Shown here piece by piece: positions 1 through 8,394 of a stretch of 64,000 nucleotides of DNA. Location: assembly GCA_964395835.1 (NCBI GenBank), contig CAYNBJ010000006.1, positions 38,329 to 102,328 on the forward strand, given 5' to 3'. The position numbers and the translations under genes were made by a program. Origin of the DNA: LLD-282 sp964395835 (GTDB taxonomy: Bacteria; Pseudomonadota; Gammaproteobacteria; Berkiellales; Berkiellaceae). The notes under the pieces were generated by a model. It worked only from the letters and a program-made list of their open reading frames with translations. It was not told the DNA's origin and made no database searches. Each line of letters starts with the position of its first letter. Position 1 is the first letter of the stretch.

Positions 1-34
1 CTTTGAAAATCAATAAAGCAAAAAGAGATACCAT
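1..34 (-). CDS. possible 5' end of a gene leaving the left edge
   Basis: An ATG at 32-34 on the minus strand opens a frame reading MVSLFALLIFK up to the window edge. A GGGA sequence lies about six bases upstream, a plausible ribosome binding site. The few visible residues are hydrophobic, so a membrane protein or signal peptide is possible. The frame upstream is open only to a stop at 86-88. Too little is visible to name it; it may be chance. Confidence 0.22.
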   Translation of the reverse strand, partial: MVSLFALLIFK

Positions 35-85
35 AATATATCCCAGAACAAATGTAGAGTAAAGAAAATTAATCGCTATAAGTGT

Positions 86-708
86 TTAAAAACTAATAAG
101 AAATCATCTTATCTATGATATACGCTACCAAGTCTATAATTTTGAAAAAATTTTGCACTCTCTGAAAATGATAGTGTTTATAAAATCCACTCAAGATAAA
201 AAAGAGAGAGAATCAGCGCAGCTCAATCACTAGCTGTACTTCTGCGCATCAGGAAATGTCTGCGTTTTGCTTTTGTGGGGCGAACTTGTGTCGTGTTTTT
301 ATGATGCTGAGACAGACCAAAAACCCCGTTTTGAACATTGCTCATGCGGGCTATAAAGTCAAATGACAGGGCATAAACTGCATGAACTTTGCGTTTTTTT
401 ATCATCGCGATTCAAACAAGAAGCTGAATCTTGCAACTCGCCAATAAATTTCTTGCGCTTGATTCGCAAAATGCCAAAACACAAGAGATATGACAGAACC
501 TTAGGTTTGCAGCCTATATTTTGCTTTCTGTCAGCAAGGCCGCCTCTAATACACTGATAAATAAAGGGATAAAATCAACATCATTGCGTCAGTTTTTAAA
601 AACGAATCATAATTTGGCTCTTTATATGTATTGAAATAAAATAATGCTCTTGGTCTTAGGCTCATTCTTAATAAAAATACAGCTATTGAACAGTTTGCTT
701 ATTCAGTG
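86..708. other. long gap without a recognisable gene
   Basis: This stretch has no gene I can recognise. Roughly 215-560 is richer in G and C than the very A+T-rich flanks, which is unusual here for non-coding DNA. It holds two overlapping short open frames (60 codons on minus at 223-405, 64 codons on plus at 363-557) that resemble no family known to me. On the minus strand the island ends in a hairpin followed by a T-rich run, so a small RNA or short transcript reading leftward is possible. A decayed gene is the main alternative. I looked for tmRNA, 6S, 4.5S and RNase P signatures and saw none. Confidence 0.3.
188..247 (-). terminator. candidate terminator of a minus-strand transcript
   Basis: GCGCAG at 216-221 pairs with CTGCGC at 242-247, and an alternative inner pair CAGCT (219-223) with AGCTG (232-236) is also possible. 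Read on the minus strand, the hairpin is followed by a pyrimidine tract ending in TTTTTT around 197-202. This fits an intrinsic terminator for something transcribed leftward from the G+C-richer island, but the ten-base gap before the T run weakens the call. Confidence 0.28.
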
Positions 709-1290
709 TTACAAAAAAGACCAAGATATTTGCGGTAAATTTTCAACATTGATCCGTGAAAACACAAAAACATCATTTGTATTCTTGGTTGTCAAATTCA
801 TTGTAAATTGTTGCAACACTTGTTCAAACTGGAAACCTAAACTTTGCGCAATTTGGATTGAACGGTCATTGCCTTTCTCGCAATACACGTCAAGTTTTAG
901 AAAATCTTGCTGCTGAAACAGATAAAATGTGATAGCAATCACTGCCTCTCGCATAAAGCCCTGACCTTGATAAAGCTGTGACATCCAATACCCCAACTGC
1001 CCATAACCCTGTTCAATATTTCTATGATGCACAGAAATCTCTCCAATCAGCTGATGAGTCTCTTTTAAAAAAATCCCATAAGCTTGACTACCTTGTGGTA
1101 ATACACGTTGTACATTATGGCTCTCAATGCGATAAAAAGCATTGGCCAGTAGAAATGGATCGACCGCCCAATCCATCCACAAAGAAAGCGTAGAAAGGCT
1201 ATGAGAAATCGCAGTTTTTAAATGCTCAGCATCTTCGCTGTGAAGTGGCCGCAGATACAATCTTGGTGTATGAATAATTTTAGGAAACAT
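709..1290 (-). CDS. GNAT N-acetyltransferase, RimJ/RimL-like
   Basis: This 193-residue protein belongs to the GNAT acetyltransferase superfamily, closest by pattern to the RimJ/RimL group that acetylates protein N-termini or small molecules with acetyl-CoA. The opening 'TPRLYLRPL' with acidic residues shortly after is the usual first strand of this group; 'GYGQLGYWMSQLYQGQGFMREAV' at about 94-116 carries the Q/RxxGxG/A-type acetyl-CoA loop (QGQGFM). The remaining strands ('FLKLDVYCEKGNDRSIQIAQSLGF') follow the family order. Length is normal. It stands alone, with the tlc terminator upstream. The substrate cannot be told from sequence; ribosomal protein acetylation is only one possibility. Confidence 0.75.
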   Translation of the reverse strand: MFPKIIHTPRLYLRPLHSEDAEHLKTAISHSLSTLSLWMDWAVDPFLLANAFYRIESHNVQRVLPQGSQAYGIFLKETHQLIGEISVHHRNIEQGYGQLGYWMSQLYQGQGFMREAVIAITFYLFQQQDFLKLDVYCEKGNDRSIQIAQSLGFQFEQVLQQFTMNLTTKNTNDVFVFSRINVENLPQISWSFL

Positions 1291-1324
1291 AAAGAAAAAT
1301 GAGGTTATCTTTATTTATTTTAGC

Positions 1325-1361
1325 AAAAAATGCCCAAAGCACTCAAACTTTGGGCATTTTT
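1325..1361 (-). terminator. intrinsic terminator of tlc
   Basis: A perfect 14-bp stem (1326-1339 with 1348-1361) encloses an eight-base loop. On the minus strand it lies about 55 bases past the tlc stop codon and runs into a T tract. The A/T arms flank the stem on both sides, so it could also work in the other direction. Confidence 0.8.
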
Positions 1362-1416
1362 AGAAAGTCTGGATCTTTATCTTTTTAAAAAGATATCAGA
1401 TCAGTCTCAGAGCGGG

Positions 1417-2910
1417 CTAGGAAACCTGTGATTTTTCAGCACTCGCTTTTTCATAGGCTTTACCAAGAGCGGTAACAGCACTCAACCAACAAAGAATGAT
1501 CGTTGTGCATAATACTGCGATAATTGGCATTGCTTCAGAATAAGTATACGCAGGGAATATCATAAAAATTGTTGACAATAATACGCCACCGCCAGACTTG
1601 CCTAGACGGCCCCCAATCACTTCAACAGCAGACATACCTTTTGTTTTCATATCAGCATCTAAAGGCATATAAGCCATTTTCTGTGTAGAATCAAACAAAG
1701 AGTATTTGGTTGCTTTGGACAGAATATTTTGAGCTGCTCCAATCATAACAGCCCAATACAAGGGATTGGAGACTGCGACAAAAGCAAAAATTGCAGCATC
1801 ACTCTTAGACGCGAAAATAAATAGGAAAAATAAAAATCCAGTTACTAAAATCATCAGAGGAGTCAAGATCGCTGCCGTTGTCCAGGAAAAAATACGTAAA
1901 ATATTAGCACCAACAAGCATGAAAAGCATAGACGCCACACCTTGATAGAATTGGAAAGATCCCATAAAAGCGGTGTAGGCCTCTTTTGTTGGATACATAG
2001 CTTTGACACGATCTTTCCAGACCCCTTCGATCAAGATCGTTGCAATTCCATAGGAAATAATAAGCGTCGCGATCAATCCCAAATAACGAGAAGAGAAAAT
2101 TAATTTCATGCTTTCGCCGAATCCAGGTTTTGCTTTTTTCTTAGAGGACTTTGGCCCCTCACTCACCTGATCCACTAAGGCAGGATCTGTTGCTACATAG
2201 CACTGGACCCATGCATACAATCCAACTGTCACAGCAGCGCTAGCGATCAAGCCGCTCAGAACTGTCATAAAGTTCTCAGTAGCTGCTTTTGCATCTAGAT
2301 CAGCATTTAAAAATGTTGTGAGGATCACGCCTGTCAACAACAATCCCATGTTGCCAAGAAGCCCAAACATAGAATAAAAACGTTTTGCTTCTGATGGGCG
2401 AGTCACTTCATTTGCTAATTGCCAAAAAAACAAAGAAACCATCATAGAGCCCCAAAGCTCTGAAATGATATAAAATGTTGCATAGACCCAGTTTTGAAAA
2501 ATTCTAAAAAACCACTTTAAACGAGGCGCAGATGCAATCCAGCCCTCAATACATTCGTTCGATAAACGAAAGCTATCAATTCTTGGAAACAAATAGTAAG
2601 TAAAAACAACAAAGTACCCAACAAAAAATCCAGCAAAAACATAAAAGACTTTCTTGCTGTCCATTTTTTGGCATAAAAAACTATAAATAATGGTCGCTAA
2701 AACAGCAGAGGGAAACACAAAAAAAGTTTTGAGAAATCCTAATGCTTCAGATCCAATAGCAGTCACAATAAATCCATCTTTTACAGAACGTAAAAGGGAA
2801 TAATTGAACAAAATACAAAACATCATAAAAGCGAGAGGTAAAAACTTCTTATGCTCTATCCCATAAATGGGCCATAAAGCCTCGCGAATATATCCACTCA
2901 TTGATTTCAT
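1417..2910 (-). CDS. tlc: ATP/ADP (nucleotide) translocase, Tlc/NTT family
   Basis: This 497-residue inner-membrane protein matches the non-mitochondrial nucleotide translocases of Rickettsia, Chlamydia and plastids. These either exchange bacterial ADP for host ATP or import other nucleotides. The N-terminus 'PIYGIEHKKFLPLAFMMF' followed by 'NYSLLRSVKDGFIV' at about residues 36-50 is the family opening (LR-x-KD), and about twelve hydrophobic segments follow over the length typical for the family. A charged linker 'GPKSSKKKAKPG' sits near the middle. It has its own terminator and no operon partner. Paralogues differ in substrate, so ATP/ADP exchange is likely but not proven. The gene strongly implies life inside a eukaryotic cell. 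Confidence 0.93.
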   Translation of the reverse strand: MKSMSGYIREALWPIYGIEHKKFLPLAFMMFCILFNYSLLRSVKDGFIVTAIGSEALGFLKTFFVFPSAVLATIIYSFLCQKMDSKKVFYVFAGFFVGYFVVFTYYLFPRIDSFRLSNECIEGWIASAPRLKWFFRIFQNWVYATFYIISELWGSMMVSLFFWQLANEVTRPSEAKRFYSMFGLLGNMGLLLTGVILTTFLNADLDAKAATENFMTVLSGLIASAAVTVGLYAWVQCYVATDPALVDQVSEGPKSSKKKAKPGFGESMKLIFSSRYLGLIATLIISYGIATILIEGVWKDRVKAMYPTKEAYTAFMGSFQFYQGVASMLFMLVGANILRIFSWTTAAILTPLMILVTGFLFFLFIFASKSDAAIFAFVAVSNPLYWAVMIGAAQNILSKATKYSLFDSTQKMAYMPLDADMKTKGMSAVEVIGGRLGKSGGGVLLSTIFMIFPAYTYSEAMPIIAVLCTTIILCWLSAVTALGKAYEKASAEKSQVS

Positions 2911-2929
2911 AAGACTATCTCTTTATGTA

Positions 2930-2972
2930 AAAATAATTAAAACACAAACGCCCATAATCAAGAAAGGCGTTT
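2930..2972 (-). terminator. candidate terminator downstream of the unknown gene
   Basis: AAACGCC at 2946-2952 pairs with GGCGTTT at 2966-2972 around a 13-base loop. On the minus strand the hairpin is followed by a T-rich stretch (2930-2945). It lies about 125 bases past the stop of the 3098-3820 gene and just before tlc, so it may separate the two transcripts. Confidence 0.5.
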
Positions 2973-3097
2973 TCCCAGTTTGATAGTTTACAAATCCATC
3001 CTGCTTTTCGCAAGAGATCGCTTTTAAATATTAAAAAGATTTTGATTCTTTTGAAAATATCTTCATGATCAGATCCTATGATCCAAAATCATACTCA

Positions 3098-3820
3098 CTA
3101 AAGAATTTGAAATCTTTTTTGAAAAGAAATATTCATCTCCTCTCCAGGCATAGATATTATTTTTGGTGTGGCAACTTCTAGCCCTGAACGAATCCCTTCT
3201 TGTAATATTTTTACTGTATCACTTTGCTCATCTCCTGCTGCTAAAGTGATTTGCTCAACACTCTGATTTAATATAAAAAATATAAGTGTCGCTTTTTGTG
3301 ATGATCGTCTATACGACAAAGCATCAATCAGCGGATCGAACATCCAATTATCACTCGGGTGCCCAAAAACAAAATCTGAACCATGATTGTTATTTAAAAC
3401 AGGGTATATGCATATTAAATGTGGCTGAAATTTTTTTGTCATCAGCTCCATTCTCAAATCATTTTGAGAATACACACCCGGAAGCTGATCGATTTTAAAA
3501 GCGCACAGATCATGCAAATCCGCCGACTCTGATGAAATAAATGTGCGCATCATGTGCTCTACCGCATGAGGAAAATCTATAAAAACTAATTCCCCTGTCT
3601 CATATTCAAGCCACTGAGCTAGAAACGGCAATTTCTGATTGAAAGGCCTTGGCACAATATATACGGATCGTATTTTTTTCTCACTTTGATTGATAGGGAA
3701 AAATGATGTTGATAGGACTTTATACTGTTCATCTTTATATCTGTTTTGACATATAAAGCTATATCGATTTAAAGAAGAAAAGTAATTTACAGGAAAGATA
3801 TTTCGAGAATTTTGATGCAT
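3098..3820 (-). CDS. hypothetical protein, no recognised family
   Basis: I do not recognise this 240-residue protein. It has no clear signal peptide or membrane helix; several mid-protein strands such as 'KIRSVYIVPRPF', 'FQPHLICIYPVL' and 'KATLIFFILNQ' alternate with charged helices, suggesting a soluble alpha/beta fold. It lies between tlc and dksA in the sparse part of the window with clear gaps on both sides, and a candidate terminator follows it. The N-terminal 30 residues are rich in N, S, Y and F. A host-directed or lineage-specific role is possible but is only a guess from context. The unbroken frame supports a real gene. Confidence 0.6.
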   Translation of the reverse strand: MHQNSRNIFPVNYFSSLNRYSFICQNRYKDEQYKVLSTSFFPINQSEKKIRSVYIVPRPFNQKLPFLAQWLEYETGELVFIDFPHAVEHMMRTFISSESADLHDLCAFKIDQLPGVYSQNDLRMELMTKKFQPHLICIYPVLNNNHGSDFVFGHPSDNWMFDPLIDALSYRRSSQKATLIFFILNQSVEQITLAAGDEQSDTVKILQEGIRSGLEVATPKIISMPGEEMNISFQKRFQIL

Positions 3821-3962
3821 AGCATAATTTTTTTACTTTATTTAAATACACTATCGGAAAGAAAGGTTGTATCTTTAGTTATCTTTTCAAAATCAATATA
3901 TTAGAGACCTTGTAATTTATTTTTGAACAATGCTCAACAAAATTTTGATATATATTCTAAAA

Positions 3963-3991
3963 TTGCTATATGTACAAAGCTTTGTTATAGA
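3963..3991 (+). promoter_or_regulatory. candidate promoter of dksA
   Basis: TTGCTA at 3963-3968 and TATAGA at 3986-3991 are 17 bases apart, a sigma-70 like pair ending about 45 bases before the dksA ATG. A second pair, TTGAAC at 3923-3928 and TGATAT at 3946-3951, lies just upstream. Matches are partial in a very A+T-rich gap. Confidence 0.35.
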
Positions 3992-4034
3992 CTCGATAAG
4001 TTGACAGCGGCGATCCAAAGGAGGTCAGTCTCTT

Positions 4035-4502
4035 ATGTCCCAATTTTATAGCCCTTTTCTTGATAATCCCAAAGCATTCCAAAATGCGGCACTTTCTCAA
4101 AATGAGAGTTATATGTCCCCAAAGACATTAGCATTATTCAAAGAATTTCTTGTTTTATGGAAAAAATCACTGATTGCGGATTCTCAAGTAGAATTTGAAG
4201 CACTCAAAGAAGATGTATCTCAAATTTCCTCAGATCTCTCAGACCAGGCTACCTATGAAGAAAGCATCTCTCTACACATCCGTGCTCGTGATAGAGATAG
4301 AAAACTGATCAAAAAAATAGAAGAATCATTGCTGCTGATCGATCGCGGAGATTACGGATATTGTAATGAATGTGGAGTTGAAATTGGGTATGAAAGAATG
4401 ATTGCCCGCCCAACAGCTGATATGTGTATTGATTGCAAAACAGCCGCTGAAATGAAAGAGCGCCATACAGGCTATGCATCATCTGATTCATTTGATGATT
4501 AA
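4035..4502 (+). CDS. dksA: RNA polymerase-binding transcription factor DksA
   Basis: DksA enters the secondary channel of RNA polymerase and, with ppGpp, tunes rRNA and amino-acid promoters. This 155-residue copy is close to the usual length. The zinc finger has C110, C113, C131 and C134 in 'CNECGVEIGYERMIARPTADMCIDC' spacing. The coiled-coil tip keeps both acidic residues (D67 and D70 in 'SDLSDQATYEE'), and 'RDRDRKLIKKIE' matches the family. The start has a strong AGGAGG (4020-4025). It lies eight bases before the thioesterase-fold gene, so the two may share a transcript. Retention suggests this reduced genome still has growth-rate control of transcription. Confidence 0.96.
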   Translation: MSQFYSPFLDNPKAFQNAALSQNESYMSPKTLALFKEFLVLWKKSLIADSQVEFEALKEDVSQISSDLSDQATYEESISLHIRARDRDRKLIKKIEESLLLIDRGDYGYCNECGVEIGYERMIARPTADMCIDCKTAAEMKERHTGYASSDSFDD

Positions 4503-4510
4503 TTAATCAA

Positions 4511-5047
4511 ATGAATCTTTGGTTGCGTCTCATATTTTTATTTTTGAGATTTTTATGCAGAAAATCTCAGAAATGCTCTTTCAGTCAAACACACCACATC
4601 AGATTCTGGGTAACACCCATAGATTGTGATATGAATGGCCATTTAACAAATTCGCGCTATTTTAGCTTTATGGATCTGGCAAGATTAGATTTTTTTATTT
4701 ATGCGCAAGGCTATGATAAAGACAGTGCAAAACAGAGAATTTTTCCTTTGTTGCAAGGAATTGAAATCTCTTTCATTGAAGAAATTTTCCCTTTTTCTTC
4801 TGTTGAAGTTCAAACAAAAATTCTAGGATTAGATGAGAAATATTGTTATATTGAACATCTTTTTTACGTAGATAAGAGATTAAAAGCTCATGCTCGTGCT
4901 CGCGGCGTTTTCGTCACTCATGGAAAAAAAAGAATTCCCATACAAGAATTAGAACAACAAATTTCTCAAAAATTATTAAAAAACAAGAGCCTCGAAAAAT
5001 GGAAAGAATATCTTCACTTAAAAAAAGAAGACCTCAATTCTCAATAA
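4511..5047 (+). CDS. acyl-CoA thioesterase-like hot-dog fold protein
   Basis: The protein (178 residues) fits the 4HBT_2/FadM-THEM6 branch of hot-dog thioesterases. The motif 'DCDMNGHLTNSRYFSFMDLARLDFF' at about 38-62 is the diagnostic D-x-D-x-x-x-H-x-(T/N)N-x-x-Y stretch with the catalytic Asp and following helix. 'SFIEEIFPFSSVEVQTKILGLDEKYCYIEHLFY' gives the central strands. The first 20 residues are hydrophobic with basic residues after, which may anchor it to the membrane as in THEM6. There is no clear ribosome binding site, and it follows dksA by eight bases, so coupling is likely. It overlaps the next gene by 49 bases. The acyl substrate is unknown. Confidence 0.7.
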   Translation: MNLWLRLIFLFLRFLCRKSQKCSFSQTHHIRFWVTPIDCDMNGHLTNSRYFSFMDLARLDFFIYAQGYDKDSAKQRIFPLLQGIEISFIEEIFPFSSVEVQTKILGLDEKYCYIEHLFYVDKRLKAHARARGVFVTHGKKRIPIQELEQQISQKLLKNKSLEKWKEYLHLKKEDLNSQ

Positions 5048-6033
5048 CTCAATCTCATCATTTTCCACTTTTTACACTGAGCACTATTCTTTTATTGCTC
5101 CAAATTTTTGCGGGCTACCTTTTTTGGCAAGAAGGAGAAAGAAGCAAGGATCTTATAAACACAGCACCATGGAATCCACTTGAACCGACAGAACATGCAT
5201 TTATTTCATTTTCGCCAGAAAAAAATGAGCTCCAAGATCCCTTACTTCCTGTGAGTGCAGAAACTCATCAGCTATTGAGAAAAGTATTTCAATATCAAAG
5301 TGTTCCTAACGAAAAAGAGTACCAACTGATGCCAGTTCCTGAGGCGAGTGTTACAAAATTTTTTTTCAATAAAAAGACATCAGGGGTATCCATTCTTCCC
5401 TCCGATAGCTTTTATCCTGATTTTTATACTAATCGTCAATATCACATTAAAAAAGATTTTTTATCCGATCCGCGTTATTATCACAAATCTCATTATCGTG
5501 ATCTCAATTTTAATAATAAAAAAAATTCAAATTCTTTATGCCATTTTTTATATCCAAATAGAATTTTTGTGGGAAAAGATCCTCATACACCATCTCAAGG
5601 AGATTTAATGATTGCTTATGAATCTTTTCGCTTGATGCCTTTAAGCATTTACGGAAAAATTGATGACAATTTAGAAATATACCCGATTTCTATTTTAGCT
5701 GGCTCAAATATCGATTTGAAAACACATCTTTTAGAAAAAACTGCATCAATTATTCTACATTCTTGCACTGTATTTGCATTTTTTTGCTCTGCACTTTGCC
5801 TGTTTATCATGAGAGAAATGTGTACCCCTGAATATTACCGCTCTTTTTTTCAAAACATGAAACATACAAAAATTTTTGAAGCACTTGGACTCATTCTCAT
5901 CGCTGCATTACCACAAAATCCTTTTTCAGCAATATTGCTGGCAATTGGAAGTTTATCCTATTGCGCCATGAAAAAATGGTTTTCACTTTCCAAAACTTTA
6001 CAAATTCATGATCGGATCTATTTCTATGGATAA
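4999..6033 (+). CDS. membrane protein resembling TMEM43 (LUMA/DUF1625)
   Basis: This 344-residue protein has one N-terminal membrane helix (about 24-44), a long non-membrane domain (about 45-240) and two or three helices near the end (about 245-272, 290-305 and 308-325). That is the layout of TMEM43. The junction 'GDLMIAYESFRLMPLSIYGKI' with 'LEIYPISILAGSNIDL' resembles the family's GDxRISY...VTVIAxQxGxxLxPY block before the C-terminal helices. The assignment rests on this pattern and the topology, so it is moderate. The start overlaps the thioesterase-fold gene by 49 bases, and the end overlaps priA head-on by 36 bases. The bacterial function of this family is not established; pairing with a possible lipid thioesterase hints at a membrane-lipid role. 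Confidence 0.5.
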   Translation: MERISSLKKRRPQFSITQSHHFPLFTLSTILLLLQIFAGYLFWQEGERSKDLINTAPWNPLEPTEHAFISFSPEKNELQDPLLPVSAETHQLLRKVFQYQSVPNEKEYQLMPVPEASVTKFFFNKKTSGVSILPSDSFYPDFYTNRQYHIKKDFLSDPRYYHKSHYRDLNFNNKKNSNSLCHFLYPNRIFVGKDPHTPSQGDLMIAYESFRLMPLSIYGKIDDNLEIYPISILAGSNIDLKTHLLEKTASIILHSCTVFAFFCSALCLFIMREMCTPEYYRSFFQNMKHTKIFEALGLILIAALPQNPFSAILLAIGSLSYCAMKKWFSLSKTLQIHDRIYFYG

Positions 6034-7989
6034 AAAAGCTTTTTCTAAAAAAGGATAAGCCGGATGTAAAGTGACTTCGAGATAATGCAAAAGCTGTTCT
6101 CTTTCAGAGCGTGATGCAGTATGCAGATACCAGATAATATTCCAAGAACGGTTTTTTTTTGCAGGATAATCCAACATGGGACCGAAGACTGTTTTAGGCG
6201 GTAACTTTGTTATTAATTGACGAATAGTCTTTAAGCACTCTGTGAGCTTCATACTTCTATACGAAATTTTGGCAAAAAATCGCATATCCTTGCCGTTTTC
6301 TTCGATATAGTGCTTACAATAATTTTCATAATTCTCAGATTGTAAAATTTCATGTAAATCTTTTTCATCTCCAAAATCTTGATGTGAAACTGGGCAAATC
6401 ACCGATCCTACAGCATGCCGACCAGAACGCCCAGCGGTTTGAAAAATCTGCTGCAATAATCCAGGATTTAAAAAATATCGAATCTGAAATGGGGCCACCA
6501 AAATAACGCAGAGTGTCACTTTTGGCCAATCATACCCTTTAGAAATCATTTGTGTCCCAATAATAATCGCACGATGATTCTGCCGTATCAAATCAAGCTG
6601 TTTTTCGAACGCTTTCACTGTACCTGCGGTTTGCTTATCAATTTTAATAACTGTTTCTGCGGGAAAAACTTCTTTCAAAAACTCCTCTAACCGATCCAGG
6701 CCAAAGCCTAAAAGAACTCTATTATTTTGGCATTGAGGACACTGATTGCTGACTAAAGGCTCCTGCACTCCACAATGATGACACATTAAGATCTCCTCAT
6801 GTACAGTCATAGGAGCATGGCAACTTTCACACAATGTACTTTCTCTGCACTCCTGGCAATATAAACGTGGAGCATATCCTTTTTGATTAAGGAAAATTAA
6901 AACTTGCTCTTCTCGCTCTAGAACCACCTGTATTTCTTTTAAGACACTCCAATCTAAAGGCAATTCAAAAGTCGGCATATTCACGCTTTTTAATTCAATG
7001 GGAGGATTAGAATAACCAGTAGCTCGCTCCAACAGAGTATGGATCTGTCCATTTTTATCGATAAACCATCTCGGGCTCGGTGTTGCTGAGCCTAAAATGC
7101 AAGGACATGAAAAAAGCTGTGCTTTATAAATCGCCAGATCTCGTGCATGATACCTGAACCTGCCTTCTTGGTTTTTATAGGAACTGTCGTGCTCTTCATC
7201 AATAATGACTAAAGAAAGAGCTCGAATAGGTAAAAAAACCGCTGAACGAGCACCCAAGAAAATCATACCTTTGGATGAATACCGTGCGTATCTCAGGCAC
7301 TCTTCTCTTTTTTTAGGAGAAATTAAAGAGTGATACACCATCACGCGTACCCCCAAAGTCTGTTCTATCACCTCTAGCAAAGTTGTTGTCAGATAAATTT
7401 CTGGAACTAAATAAAGCACATTCCCTGTTTTTAAAGCTTCAGATGCTATATCGAGATAAGTACGAGTTTTGCCACTCCCAGTCACTCCGTAAATCAAATG
7501 CCGAGAAAAAGTACCCAGAACCACACTGGATACAACTTTTTTTTGATCGTTATTGAGACTAAGCTTCCTAGAAAAGTCCTCTGTCTTTTCAGTCTCATGT
7601 GATACAGCATCTTTTGTGTGATGTTCTCTTTGTTTAACAATGCGATCAAGCACAATGCGAGAAAATGATGATTTTAAAACATCACAAAGATCTGTGTGAT
7701 AATATCTAGCGGAAAACATTAAAAAATTGATCTCTTTCTGGCAAAACCATTGCTCAAGCAAAATTGCAATACAATTTTTTATTGTATAGGAAACCTGAGG
7801 TTGTGCATCCAAGACCCTAATAATGACAGCATATCTGTTCTTTTTTCCAAAAGGGACTTGTACTACCGTTCCCACGCAAACCGCGGTATGATAGCTGTAA
7901 GTAAAAATCCCTGCCGGCTGATCGAAGAGTACCGCTTCAAAAAAAGATAAAGGAGAACTCATATGTACACTTTCTTGATTATTGTGCAT
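5998..7989 (-). CDS. priA: primosomal protein N' (replication restart helicase PriA)
   Basis: PriA recognises stalled forks and reloads the replicative helicase. This copy has 663 residues against about 730 in E. coli; the N-terminal DNA-binding part looks compressed. Visible are Walker A 'GVTGSGKT' (168-175), the 'DEEH' box with 'IIDEEHDSSYK', a zinc domain with paired cysteines starting 'CQECRESTLCESCH', and helicase motifs such as 'GTQMISKGYDWP' and 'QTAGRSGR'. Two starts are possible: ATG at 7989, with AAGGG seven bases upstream, or ATG at 7962, which would just abut the divergent hemJ start. I keep the longer form because its ribosome binding site is better. Confidence 0.95.
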   Translation of the reverse strand: MHNNQESVHMSSPLSFFEAVLFDQPAGIFTYSYHTAVCVGTVVQVPFGKKNRYAVIIRVLDAQPQVSYTIKNCIAILLEQWFCQKEINFLMFSARYYHTDLCDVLKSSFSRIVLDRIVKQREHHTKDAVSHETEKTEDFSRKLSLNNDQKKVVSSVVLGTFSRHLIYGVTGSGKTRTYLDIASEALKTGNVLYLVPEIYLTTTLLEVIEQTLGVRVMVYHSLISPKKREECLRYARYSSKGMIFLGARSAVFLPIRALSLVIIDEEHDSSYKNQEGRFRYHARDLAIYKAQLFSCPCILGSATPSPRWFIDKNGQIHTLLERATGYSNPPIELKSVNMPTFELPLDWSVLKEIQVVLEREEQVLIFLNQKGYAPRLYCQECRESTLCESCHAPMTVHEEILMCHHCGVQEPLVSNQCPQCQNNRVLLGFGLDRLEEFLKEVFPAETVIKIDKQTAGTVKAFEKQLDLIRQNHRAIIIGTQMISKGYDWPKVTLCVILVAPFQIRYFLNPGLLQQIFQTAGRSGRHAVGSVICPVSHQDFGDEKDLHEILQSENYENYCKHYIEENGKDMRFFAKISYRSMKLTECLKTIRQLITKLPPKTVFGPMLDYPAKKNRSWNIIWYLHTASRSEREQLLHYLEVTLHPAYPFLEKAFLSIEIDPIMNL

Positions 7990-8394
7990 TGGCTGGCCCT
8001 TGTGTCATGGTTTGCAGGATTATTTTATTTACCACGCTTATTTGTTTATCACACACGCGTGTATGAGCTGCATTGTTACCAAATGTTTAGTTTAATGGAA
8101 AAACGACTTTATCGTTTTATTATGTATCCTGCTATGATTATTGTTCTTGCAACAGGCCTAGGCATGATTGCTTTGTACGGATGGAATTGGTTTCAACACT
8201 CACATTGGTTACATGCAAAAATACTAGCCGTTTTTATTTTAGTGGGATATCATCACTGGCTTGGATCTATTATCAAAAATTTTGAAAATCATACACAACC
8301 TCACTCCGAAAATTTTTTCAGATTTATCAATGAAATACCGACTGTTTTTTTAATTGTGATTATTTGCCTAGTAAAAATTCGAAGGGTTTTCTAA
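7963..8394 (+). CDS. hemJ: protoporphyrinogen IX oxidase HemJ
   Basis: HemJ is the small membrane enzyme that converts protoporphyrinogen IX to protoporphyrin IX, the step before iron insertion into haem. At 143 residues with four hydrophobic segments it matches the family (UPF0093). The signature 'VHWLALVSWFAGLFYLPRLFVYH' at about 8-30 includes the conserved histidine near residue 9 and the tryptophan and arginine residues; 'WLHAKILAVFILVGYHHW' carries the conserved H-x-K region. AGGAG at 7951-7955 precedes the ATG by seven bases. It is divergent from priA and meets epmA tail-to-tail with a four-base overlap. Together with hemF at 62972 it shows retention of late haem synthesis. Confidence 0.9.
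   Translation: MYTFLIIVHWLALVSWFAGLFYLPRLFVYHTRVYELHCYQMFSLMEKRLYRFIMYPAMIIVLATGLGMIALYGWNWFQHSHWLHAKILAVFILVGYHHWLGSIIKNFENHTQPHSENFFRFINEIPTVFLIVIICLVKIRRVF

Noticed and set aside
223..557. Two short overlapping open frames as protein genes
   Set aside because: They overlap on opposite strands, match no family I know and have no clear ribosome binding sites; I kept the region as unexplained.
644..916. Plus-strand open frame across the GNAT gene
   Set aside because: It is an antisense shadow of a well-supported acetyltransferase.
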